A DNA stretch of 64,000 nt from assembly GCF_000003815.2 (NCBI RefSeq), contig NC_049986.1, positions 7,976,779-8,040,778 of the forward strand, given 5' to 3'. The position numbers were made by a program, and so were the translations under genes. This document shows positions 22,271 through 34,100 of this stretch, piece by piece (the first letter of the stretch is position 1; each line of letters opens with the position of its first letter). The DNA is from Branchiostoma floridae. Its lineage: Eukaryota; Chordata; Leptocardii; Amphioxiformes; Branchiostomatidae. A model generated the notes under the pieces. That model did no database searches. It worked only from the letters and a program-made list of their open reading frames with translations, and was not told the origin of the DNA.

Positions 22271-24835
22271 TTATGGCTTCTGACACAGGAAGTGAAGATT
22301 GGCATGAATGTTGGGCACATCCAGGACCAGGATGTTAGTGAACCGGGCCTCCTGCAGCATGGATACCGCCAGTTCCTGCCCCCACATGTTCCCCAGGCCC
22401 CTCCCCCCGAAGTACAGCGACACGGGCATGCAGTGAAGCAAGCTGGCGCCGTACAGCATCGGGGCCGCTGGGTTGTCCAGGTTTTCCGCTAACTCCGTGT
22501 GGCCTCTCATGTCGACCATGGAGAACAGACCCTTGGGCTTGAGCGTGCGGTAGATTTCTCGGAGCACGCCCTCCGGATCTGCCTGGTCGTGTATCGCATC
22601 CCAGGCGAGCACGTAGTCAAACGAATCTGACCAATCAGCGGGCAGCTTGACCAGATCCTGCACCTGGAACGTAGTGTTGACCAATCCCAGCCGGTTACTC
22701 TCCGCGGCCGCCCATTGGACGGGTTCAGAATCGAGGTCGGTGGCGACGAACGTACTGTTAGGGAAGTGCTGCGCTAGGATGAGGGTCGGGATTCCCCTGC
22801 CGCACCCTGCGTCATGGACCCTGATACCAGACTCTGAATGGGAGAAGATCAAGAACCGTTGATTATTGCACAATGAATTAATGAACTTTTATGTCAAATT
22901 AACAGGCAAATGCAAATGCTTGACTGGTCGCATTTCTGTTTCTGACTGAATTCTACAGACCAGTAGACCTCCACTCTAGTTAAGGCAAGGCGCTTTAGGA
23001 AATAGCCAATCAGCTTACAGGATATCGTATTGCATTGACTATATATATTGGCAAATCAGACTACAGAGTTTGATAGCCAATCAGCTTACAAGACATCGTT
23101 TTGAACTAGCTAGGTTGGGCGAATCCCAGTGTAGTTCATTGTTGTACTGGCCAATCAGCTAACAGGATATCATATTTCAGTAGATACCTAAGTTGTGTTT
23201 CTCACCCAAACGTTCCTTCAGTCCCGGAATCGTCGGTACAAAGTAGTCCACCAGGTTATTTTCCATCTCTTGTTTCCTCATGTTTGCCAGCCAAGCTTGC
23301 AACCCATGATACGCCGAATATGGCACGCCTAAAGAGAGGAAACAACACACCAACAAGACAGAAATGCTAGTAACAATACATGTAAATGCTATGGTTTTGA
23401 TCGATGTAACCATAACGTACCTCTTTGTAGAGAGTGTGCCCCCCAACTCTTTTAATAGTCGAGGATAGCAAAGGGGTGGATTTAAAGGTAGCAGAAGACA
23501 GTTAACGTTTTTGGCCTATGGGGATTCCGCTCACTATAGTTAAGGACCGCAAGTTTATTGATATCGATTCTGATAAAATCATAGTAGGATGCAGTTTTAA
23601 AATACGACAAACTAACGTGTTGAAGTCGAGAGTATAACCTACAGAATTTCTGAAAACAAAGATAATTATGGTTTTGAAAGATTTTACGCCCTATCTTAAA
23701 TGGGGTAATGCCATTAGTACTAATGCGGGGCCATGTGGAACTGCAGCCGACTCACCGAGGCAGTCACATGACATGTAAAGGTCGCGCGCATTGATACGGG
23801 AAATGGGCAAACATGATGATCTTATACATACGATTTGAAGGTTGACTCATTATACTACCACATAGCAATTTTCATGCCCCACTGTCTTTTGCGTTGCAGT
23901 GTTTACAAACACTTCCAGATTTCGGCCGCACTACTTTTTTTACCTCCGGGGGTCGCGGAAAAATACTGTGTTCTGCGACCTTAATGCCGACTATCCAGAC
24001 CTTCATCGCGCTATAAGATGATCTGTCATTTGCTATCCTCAAGTTCTAGTAGGCCTCAGGTCTGTCCTGTTGTAACATGGCTATCCTCTACTGACCCTTG
24101 GTCTGGTGATTTGATCGAAAATGTCTCTATATATAGCTTCCATCTACGCTAAGTAACACACCCTTAGGCTTAGGTCATTCCCGCTTTAATACAGATAACG
24201 TTTCATACGGACCCTTCGAGTCTGGTTTACCCTTCTCTAAGCTTTATAAGATACTGTCCCTGTGTCTCCCTGCTCTTAGAATGTTAACGTTGTTCTGTAT
24301 AATAATTATAACAATCTTTTTTGCAAGTTCATGCCCTTGGGCTAAGCTAAGAGATATATGTAAAGAGATTGTATACTTAACAGAGAATGAAAATGTGATT
24401 TATCAAATCAAAAGGGAAATGACGTCTAAATCTAAATTTATTTCTACTTAAGCAATTTGATGGGTTTGTCTTCGTTTCCATATGCAGTGGGAGACAAATT
24501 GTCCAACATTTTTTTTAGATAAAGGGGTTGGATGACTTAAGCAAGAAGATTGTTTTTTGTTGGTCAGTAAGGTGAGAAATGCTTGGGAAAGTTTTGTACA
24601 TGTAGACTGCAAAGAAAAATACTGACCCTCAGGTCCGTCCAGCTTGAAGCAGTCGGCCACATCCGTGGCTACCCCGGCCAGCAGCCGCAGGAACTCCGGC
24701 ATATGGGCCACGTTCTTCCCGGCGTGCAGCTGCAGAACCGCCCGGCGGTGCGGCGGGAGGAAGTAGGTCCGCTGCCGCCTGTCGTACTCCACGATCCGGG
24801 CCGTCACCATGATGGCCAGCCACTCACGGACGTAC
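22271..24835 (-). CDS. SAM-dependent methyltransferase, 5'-incomplete
   Basis: Three exons read 24835-24627, 23328-23206 and 22833-22271, giving 297 residues to a TAA stop with phases that agree. The first visible exon is the end of a winged-helix dimerisation region (YVREWL, then YDRRQRTYFLPP). The last exon holds a Rossmann class I methyltransferase core: motif I DAGCGRG, the acidic VATDLD after strand 2, and the DYVLAWDAIHDQ and LKPKGLF motifs. The arrangement resembles the Rv2258c-like family, whose substrate is generally unknown. The exon at 24835 begins in mid-codon after an acceptor, so at least one N-terminal exon is missing. I could not find it between 24836 and the SMYD3 gene at 28163. 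The 5' part may be short and overlooked, displaced or lost. Confidence 0.82.
23004..23175. repeat. Three spaced repeats in methyltransferase intron
   Basis: CCAATCAGCTTACAGGATAT and close variants occur three times about 72-75 bp apart, ending next to the exon at 23206. Confidence 0.6.
24448..24610 (-). mobile_element. LINE fragment in methyltransferase intron
   Basis: The minus-strand translation includes KLSQAFLTL and ends NVGQFVSHCIWKRRQTHQIA. The same ending occurs on the plus strand at about 43340-43407, where it follows a VEDELHF zinc-knuckle-like region typical of LINE ORF2 C-termini. Confidence 0.65.
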
Positions 24836-24889
24836 CTGTCAAAATATCACAACCACAGCATGTACAGAAAAAAAGGTATCAAAAATTGA

Positions 24890-25180
24890 AGATTTGCTGC
24901 AGTACCTTAGGCTTGGGACGCCACTAGGGGCCCATTATCGAACTTGGCCTTCATTTTCTTGACAACCACAACATCTCCAGAACAAGAGTTATCAAAAAAG
25001 GAAGTTTTGCTGCAGTACCTTAGGAAGCGGCTAGGGGGACCATTATCGAGCTTGACCTTCATTTTCTTGACCCCTACTCACCTACCAAATATCATCAGGA
25101 TCCATCCAAGGCTTCTCGATTTATGTTGTTAACTGACAGACAGACAGACAGACACAGACACAGAAAGACACAGACAGACA
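24890..25180 (+). repeat. Tandem pair of dispersed-repeat heads with (GACA)n tail
   Basis: TTGCTGCAGTACCTTAGG occurs twice about 105 bp apart. The second copy runs on through ACCTACCAAATATCATCAGG to a GACAGACA tract. The body matches the satellite unit at 53-54.6 kb. Confidence 0.6.
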
Positions 25181-25399
25181 AACACGATCAAAACATAACC
25201 TTCTTGCGAAGGTAGAACCGGAGGTACAACGTTTGCGATTTGCTAGATAAACGAATGCGGCACGTTCATATCTGGCCTGACAAAATTACGTTAAACTTTG
25301 TAGCTGTCTTCCCACTCATAGTACTGAGACAACTAAAAGCCTTTATCATTCAACGGAAAAGGACCCGCCTGATATTCAGGTATTTGCTTTCTTACACTT

Positions 25400-25900
25400 T
25401 TATTTATTTATTTATTTCTGTTTTCTTTATACAGGGTAGACACACTCAGTACTTTGCGCACTGCTTTCCTGGCGTGCCCTGTACAGAATAACATACACAA
25501 AATAGCATAACAAAGAAACTAAACAATGAACAAACCAAAGTAACAATATATACATAAACATAAATCAAAATCGTAACTCATTAATCAAAGTTAGTGCCGG
25601 GTCAGGAGGTCAGGGGTCAGCAGTGATTACCGTTTCTTAGCAGTTTCTTGAGCGACAGAGCAGAAGTGGCCATGCACTTTAACCGTGGGCGGCAACTCGT
25701 CCCATGAAAATGCACCCCTGTACTCAAATTTCCTACGGCCAGATTCAAGTCTGACTTTCGGTAGTTGTAGTGATAGGTTTGAATTAAGCCTTGTTGAGTA
25801 TGTGTGAGATGTTCTATTAAATATTTGGAAGTACTCTGGTAACTGCCGATGGATTGACTTGAAGACGGTTTGCAGGAGATGCATTTTCCGACGAGATGCC
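25400..25900 (-). mobile_element. Non-LTR retrotransposon 3' end
   Basis: Frame 25884-25627 on the minus strand reads as the C-terminal tail of a LINE reverse transcriptase ORF (YSTRLNSNLSLQLPKVRLES, then GRRKFEYRGAFSWDELPP). It is followed by a 3' end with TTTATTTATT near 25400. Truncated at the 5' side. Confidence 0.7.
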
Positions 25901-26251
25901 AGAGACGCTTTCAGGCGTTGCTTTTAGGTGGCTATTTTGCGGGCATACCCGGGCCTCTGGATTTTTTTTTTGCTCGCATCTAAAATCAACTAGAGAGCCG
26001 TGCGTATGAAGCACATGTGAGTACGCCTGCATACTATATCGTGGCAATCGCACAGAGATCGTACGTTGTAAGCACGTACTGTAACTCACTTACCACTTGC
26101 GCAACGAACGATACACGCAACCGCTCACGGCATACAGACCACATACTTATTACCTTAAGAAACCACGTGAGTGACGTGCGTCGAGACGTACTCCCTCCCA
26201 GCTTTTGCCATTCCTTCCTCACGTTTTCAGAAAAAACGTGGCGTACGTGAC

Positions 26252-26482
26252 CTATCCTTCGTCAGTGACACTGACTTGCTATGCTTTGAAATCCAAACTG
26301 TCTTCAGCCTGACTTCGCCTTACCTTTGTTTTCTTTGGAATCCAAATCATCTTCAGTCTGAATTGTCTTGCAACGTTTCCTATTGGACATCTGAAATTGT
26401 CTTCATTCATAGTTAGAGTATAAAAGACCTGTTTCTTCCAGATCACTTCAGTGTCACTGACGAAGGATAGTGAATACTATCC
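26252..26482. repeat. Inverted pair and stem-loop, possibly Penelope-related
   Basis: TCAGTGTCACTGACGAAGGA and flanks occur at 26448-26470 and in reverse at 26274-26252, a match of about 23 bases. At 26465-26482 GGATAGT-GAAT-ACTATCC forms a perfect stem-loop followed by CGAAACGTC. Confidence 0.6.
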
Positions 26483-26630
26483 GAAACGTCTGACCGTTTC
26501 CAAAACCATATCCAGTTGCTTGAGTAACTACTTTTTTGGCGTATCTTATTACCTGGATGTCTTACTTACATCGACGTACTTTCAGTATGCTTTGTACATG
26601 GTTCTTTTCTTGCCTTTACCTTACCCTCAC

Positions 26631-26665
<35 letters not shown>

Positions 26666-27806
26666 GAATTCGAAATTGTTGGATTGCTCACTCACTAATA
26701 GGGAACGTGAGCTATTTGTTTGACTGTTTTTTTTAAAATACAGTCAAACCTGTATTTGTCATTAATTTGTATCAAAACTATTTCCCTTCCCTTTACAAGA
26801 TAACTACAAAGTATGAAAAAGGCAAATATACAGACAACATACAGTTTATTTCAAGGTTAGAAAAAAAGTAATTGTTGACTGATCACAAGTTCATGTCAAG
26901 CAATACATCTTCTTCATTGGATGTCAAACAAAAGTTCAATAAATTCCTTCAACACAGTTATAACTGAAAAATTCTCTGAACAACTATATAATGGTGCACC
27001 TGACTATATAATATAAATATCATGCAGCATACAGAGAAATGATGATCTTTTAAAATCTTCCTACAGGTCAACTCATTTGTTCTTTTGCACATAGCAAATC
27101 TTTTGGACTTTTTGGTACAAAACACGGAGAATATCACAGTATTCCCAGTAATATTCAGTAAATTACAGTAATTACTTATACATGATGGCACTTTTATAAA
27201 CTCACATTTGAATCTCAGCTTCACTATTACAATCTCAACATTGAGTATTTTGGAAACATTTGCTAACATCCACCCCAATGTTCCTGGCAATTACACAATG
27301 TTTTTGTCTCTTATGAAATTTTTGGCGCACACCTGCATCAACAGTTTTTTATTGCATGTACAGTATGATAAATAGATACTACATCTTGTATTTTACAACC
27401 CTCAAACATATAACATACCAAAATGGCACATGATTATTTGAAGAGGAGAGAGTACTTAAAAGTTAAGTAAGCTCCCATAGAAATACTCATGGTACAATTG
27501 GCACAACTCATTCATATACTCAATGAGCCAATCTCAATGCATACAGACAAAACTATAGGCTATAGACTCTCTCAATGTTTGGTACTCTATAAGGGCCCGG
27601 TCACAGTATATCATGCAATTTTAGTACTACACCAAACTGAGAGCATTCTTAAGAAAGCCGTGCATGTGTCTTAAAAAAGTCAGCTGTAATGTTACATAAA
27701 AAGCTGTCCTAGATACTTTTCTGCAGTTGTTTCTGTCACAGCCTGTTTGAAAATACTACATGTATACACTGTAATACAGCGTCAAAATTCGACGGTCGCG
27801 ACCATA
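26483..27806. other. Intergenic, AT-rich, nothing recognised
   Basis: No gene or clear repeat. Short frames on both strands have no recognisable domain. Confidence 0.4.
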
Positions 27807-28118
27807 CCAGTGTTCTAGCCAGACTGAAATTTTTTCCGTCCCCTTGATTTTGAATGGAAATCCTGTCGAAGGCGCGACGATCCTAGGGGGGGTCTGAGGG
27901 TATGCTCCTCAGGGAAATTTTGAAATCTCAACCCTCTGAAATGCTATTACATTTATTATGAGAGGCAATTTTTTATGGTAGACTCAGCTTGGTTCAATCT
28001 TTTACAGGCCATTTATTGTCTATCACATCACATAGGACAGAATGGGCAAAATTTTTGTTTGTTCCCAGCGGCAAATTCCGTCAATGGACGGAAGGACGGG
28101 CGCTGGCTAGAACCCTGG
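27807..28118. mobile_element. MITE at SMYD3 3' side
   Basis: CAGTGTTCTAGCCAG at the left is complementary to CTGGCTAGAACCCTGG at the right. The interior (TTGATTTTGAAT, TTTTGAAATCT, CTCTGAAATGCTATT) matches the element at 31690-32029. Confidence 0.8.
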
Positions 28119-28162
28119 ACCATACCCTAATAAGCAGTGTCCCTACACTATAACAGCTTGGT

Positions 28163-31100
28163 TCACTTCTTCTTCTGTGCCTGGTACATTCTCATCTCGT
28201 CCATACACTGTGTCAGCAGGTCTCCCAGCTCCTTGTTTATGGGGTGGTCCTTACCATGGGTCACATTCAGGATGTGTTCAGCCTGTACAGAAGGAAACAT
28301 ACACATTAGTGTTAATAGTAGCCTGATTGTCCCGGGCAAGTGAAAGTGCCAATCGGGCAAGCACATGTTCAAGCCCATAACCTCCTAGTTCTAGGGTGCC
28401 AGTGAGTCAAGCAGAGTTAAGTCAAGCTAGAAAATTGATATTATATCTCAAGTTAGTTTAAGTTTCTCCCAGACATTATGGTGTATGGGGCAGTACCCAT
28501 CTCCATTTTACAACATGTATAGTACTAGTACAGCCAAATGAATGTACAGTTTTGCAAGCACTGTACTACAGCCTATAGACCACTGGTTGTTTGTTGTGTT
28601 CAATTTCATGTACCATAATCTTTCTCAAACAGCCAAGTGCTAAGTGCTAAGCAGAGATTATATACTGTTGTTCTTAGTATGACACTGTCTAGGGTTTGCA
28701 CCAATGACCTACTGATTGCAAAGCAAGAACTCCATTGTATCAGTGATCAAAATCATCGTCATCATATCATTTTTCCCTAACAGATCTTAAAGTACAAACA
28801 GCATCACAACATATACTGTAATTCCTGATTTTTTCACTGTACTTTTATGTTCACGGTTTTCACTGTGACGACTGTAACATGAACTTATCATTACAGATAA
28901 CAAATAATTCACAGACTTTTTTATGCGCACTTGCTGCCATCGTGAACATTTAGTTCAGAGAACAAGTTAAATTTTCTCAGACCATGAAAGTTTGGTACCG
29001 AGAAGATAAAGTGAATTACAGTAGCTTAGTTGAGTAATAATCAGATAATGCAGTAAGAAAGTATCCCCCTACCATCTGTAGTGCCTCCAGTGCAGCCAGT
29101 CTTTTCTCCAGGTACAACAGCAGTTTACCAATCCTCATGTACTGGATACCCAGACTGGGGTGGTAGGCTGGGAAGTGGACCCTATAGAAGACATGGAACA
29201 ATACAACATAATGCGACATCTTCAACATAGAGCCCTTTTATTTTACGAATGGAATCAAATGCTAGGACAAATGTTACTTTGAATCCTCGATTAAAGAAAC
29301 AGTATGGCTGTATCTCTATCTGCACTTAATAACTGTGCAATGACTTACTGTGAATCCTTTTTAGGTTTAAAATGTACATAAAAGGTACAAGATTTCTTCA
29401 TTATCAATGAGATTTTTTTTTCTCACAAGTTAAGTGTCAAATGTTTGGTTGCATCTGTCACAGAATCTGATGTAAAACAACAGACATGAAAAAAAGTCAT
29501 TGGATCAATTAGACAATGAACAGAATCAACAGGCATTCACACATTTTAGCTTTTACAAGAAAATAACAAGAGCGAAGTGCAGTAGAGTTCAAAGTCATTT
29601 TACAGTTTCTACAGTCAAAAGTAGCATTGTTAACAGTCATGAAGATAGGATTACAAAATGCCAGAGGGAGTTAAATACTCCACAAAACAAATTCCTTTGT
29701 AGCAAAATGGACCGCTTGTGAGTATGGTCCTTTACAACTTTTCTCAGCTGGCAATCAGGTCCAGCATCAGGCTTGAAACTGGACCTGATCCTCTGGACCT
29801 GAACCGGACCTGAATTTTCTGTATTGGTACCGACCCTAACCTATGACTGTACAACTTGTTTGACTCACTTGTACGGTTCGATAGTCTGCAGCGCACATCG
29901 GAGCGCCCTGTTCCACTTTCGCAGGACGACAGCCTGGTCCAGGGCCTTATCCAGACACTTCAGCACAAACAGGTGATTGTTGTGTAACACCTGCTGTTGT
30001 CTCTCCAACAGTCTTTCTGCTAACCTCAGACCTTCCTTAGGTTCTAAACACAACACAACAATGTAGGTTATATATAAGGTAAGAAGTGTGTGTGTGTGAC
30101 AGGTGATTGTTGTGTATCACCTGCTGTTGTCTCTCCAACAGTCTCTCTGCTAACCTCAGACCTTCCTTAGGTTCTAAACACAACACATGTGGCAGTCTTA
30201 ATTATTTAATATAGGTTATATATGAGGTAAGACGTGTGTGTGTGTATGTGTGTGTGACATGTGATTGTTGTAATTGTGTAACAGTCCTGTTGTTGTCTCT
30301 CTGCTAACCTCAGACCTTCCTTAAGTTCTAAACACAGGTACAGCAGTCTTAATCATTCAACGTAGGTTACATGTATATACGTGTGTGTGTAACAGGTGAT
30401 TGTTGTGTAACACCTGCTGTTGTCTCTCCAACAGTCTCTCCGCTAGCCTCAAACCTTCCTTTGGTTCTAAACACAACACATGTGGCAGTCTTAATCATTC
30501 AATATAGGTTATATTATAAGGTAAGAAGTGTGTGTGTGTGTGACAGGTGATTGTTGTGTAATACCTGCTGTTGTCTCTCCAACAGTCTCTCTGCTAACCT
30601 TAGACCTTCCTTAGGTTCTAAACACAATACAACAGGCTCAATCCGTCAAAGTAGGTTATATTTGACGTAAGAAGTTATAATGTGTGTGTCATTGAGAGAA
30701 CTACAGTACAAAGTATGCTGCACAGCTTTATGATAAAAAAAAACAATGCATCAACAAATGTCTAAAACAAATCATGTATATTATTACTTATGATGTAAAA
30801 TGTAAGATTCAATATACAGAAAGATGTCATTAATAAGCCAGTTCACCATTTAAACTGTGCATGTGGAATGAGATGCATTGTGGGTGATATGTCAAAGATG
30901 CTTCCTCTAACTTGTAAACAGTTCTTAATATATGCCCAGGCGTGTTTTGTCTACATCTCAGGGGCCTTGAGCTTTGACACAATACACTGACCTCCACGGC
31001 ATCTTTTTACTTTCTTTTTGTTTTGAACATTGAACATTTATGGACTTGGACATTTCCTTTTGACAACTTGATCTACTGTATGTTGTCTACTAGTGTCTTA

Positions 31101-34100
31101 ACTTTGACTAAATGTAATAAGTATTGTCTTGTTTACATAAATGGTGTGCACCCTCAATAATCAACTTTCAAAAGATGTTGGGGCCACGCATGCGCACCAG
31201 TCTTGAGATAAAATAAATAAATAAAATTAATACCAATAATGCAACTTATACCCAAGGGGGTGAAATTTTTTTTAATGTTTTTCCAAAGGCTATCATGTCA
31301 GGCTACTCAGATGCCCTCATTCATAGCCCCAATTCTTTTTCCACTTGCCCACTACTTTGGGGTGAGCCTAATGGTATGGTATTACATGCAAGTAGCTTGA
31401 CACAAGGCTAGAGGGAACACATTCAGCATTTTTGCAAAAATGTTGCCTTTCTAGTTTTCTTTTGTATCATTGAAGAAAGAAATGCCTCACCTTGTCTCTG
31501 GTCTGCACTTGTGATGGCAGCCAACATCTCCTCAGAAAACTGGGTAACCTTGTTCACCTCCTTCCAGAACTTTGGGTCCTTCTCATTGTCATGGCAACAC
31601 ACCTTACAGGTCTCATAGGCACCGTCTGTGTGGAAAAAAAGCACATACACATACATGTAGGTCAGCAATGTTTCTTTCACTATTACACTCAGGGTTGTAG
31701 CCAGCCTTAAATCATTTTTCGTCCCCTCGATTTTGAATCCTAACGAGCGCCCAAGGCGCAAGACATCACACCAAAGGCGCCATGTTTTTTTGGGGGGTAA
31801 TGGGGCATGCTCCCCTGGAAAATTTTGAAATCTAGATCCTCTGAAATGCTATTTCCTGCATTTTGTGGTGTAAATTTTGCTGGTAGACTCAGCTGTTTTC
31901 TGTTTTCTTTTACATCTTTACATATCGACTTTTGTCCGTCACAGAGGTCGGAATGAGCAAAGTTATTTTTCGTCTCCAGCTGCAAAATTGTACCAAAGGA
32001 CGGAAGGATAGGCACTGGCTACAACCCTGATTGCACTGATCAATACAAGGCGATCCACAAGTTTCTACAGGCAATGCAAATTTAAGCAATGACATTGTAA
32101 AGAAGTCCTTGATTTATGCAAAATTATTTTGGGAAAAAAAGAAAACAGGACAAATTTAAGTGTGTTTTGCTTGTAGATCAGTAGAGAAAAGATGCATCTA
32201 TAGATACATCATTACATATTACTACAAAATTAATACAAAATTTAGTTATCGTGACACTGTGCAATTCCAACAACAGTTTGACAAATTGGCTAAATTGTCA
32301 TCTTACCAACTTGGATGATGACTTTCTTGCAGTTGATATTCCCACATTTGACAGCCATCATCATGCCATCCTGAAATATGGGAATAGAAAAAAATTATTT
32401 CAGTCTGTTCACCGTCTGGTGTCCGTTCCCCTGTAATGTCGGTACGTATCCACTGCAGTGTCCGTACCCCAGTAGTGGCAAAACCTCCAGTAGTATTCGT
32501 ACACCAGTAGTGTCCTACTCCCCGTAGTGTCCATACAAAATGACTGTGACAGTAGTGTCCATACCCCCAGTAGGGGAAGGGGAGGGTTCCTACTGCCTGA
32601 TTAGGGCCGAAAAGCTGAGTTATTGCGGTTATCCCAGAAGTTTTGCCGTTATATATTCTTGTTGATGTTTTTTACTGCTGAGATGACAGGCTTTCATTGA
32701 TGAGGGTATGTTTGTGTGCCAGTAACATCAGAATTCAGAAAGTTCAGTTATCAACAGTCACTTTTTCCTCTTTTTTGTATACTTAACCATTGTTAAGATG
32801 CTGTATATTGAATGACCGATGTCTGCCCATACCTTTGTCTGGTCCTGACACCTGGGACACTTGCAGGTGAAGTAGTACTGCTGTAGCAGCTGCTGTTTCC
32901 TGACTGACGACATGGCCAGCATCTCAACATAGCTGATCAGTAACTAGAAAACAACACAGTAGAAAAATATAAGATAAAAAAGAAATAAGACTGCATCTTC
33001 TTAGCTGATTCAATCTATAAATTCTCACATCCTATAAAATCACATCCTTACTGACGCCCCCCCCCCGCCCACACACACATACACAAAAAATTGAGAAGTA
33101 ACTTTCAATACATCAATAACTTGTTAAATCTTGTTAAATCAACCTACCAACAAACAAACAAACAAACACAAGCAACATATAACATACAACCTTGATGGAA
33201 TCTTATCAACAGAATATCTCCCATTGAAAGAAATGCAAAACTTGTCTCTTTAAAAAACAAAAGATAACAGGACCGTAAGTTATGCTATAGTGCCAAGGTC
33301 ACACACCAGGGTGCCAAAACTTGATCTTGAACTTTGTCCTCTCAACCTCTATCTACTACCAAATATCATTACAATCCATTCAGAGGTTCTAAAATAATGC
33401 TGATCACAGACAGACACATGGAAACATAGACACACCAACAACAATACCTCTGTTTTTCATGGAGGTAATAAAAATCCTACCTCCTCTCCTGGCTGTATGT
33501 TCTGGATAGCCCGTACCTCCATTCTCAGTCCATTAAACACAGCAACACAGTTGGGCTCACAGGAGTGGTTGAACAGGGACATTCTATCAAATTGAAAAAT
33601 AGTGTTGTAGAAATTCATAACAAAATGTCTTGGAGAAGACAACAATCCCAGTTTTACATAGTTTTTTTTCAATGGCTTGAGCACTACTACAATTATAGTG
33701 ACACTGTGTGTAATATCAACAGGATTTAAATGTACTAGTATGTAGGTGCAGCCATGAGCCATCAGCTTCTATTTGTCTACAACATTGGATCAGAGCCAAC
33801 TCAGATATACAATTCTCCAAGTATGCTATCAAAATTTTTCTATTTTACATCCTGGTAGGCTGCCCAACTACAGACACACATCAGGACAAACACACACACC
33901 AACTGATTCCATAATAATAATGTCTAATGATTTGTATATGAATAAAGGATTCATGTAGACCATACCATAAAGTAGAGAACCAAGGAGCTTACTTTGGATA
34001 TATACCAATACCAATGTACTGCATCTCAGGATCACAGATGGAGAAGGTGTTGCACGTCATCTGTGTGGACAAACAACAATGGGAAAATTTCACTTTCGTA

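Noticed and set aside
21758-22286. Overlapping ORFs with Ile-Val-Leu-Tyr-Cys or Gln-Tyr-Asn-Thr repeats
   Set aside because: Products of the (TTGTA)n microsatellite and the adjoining SINE.
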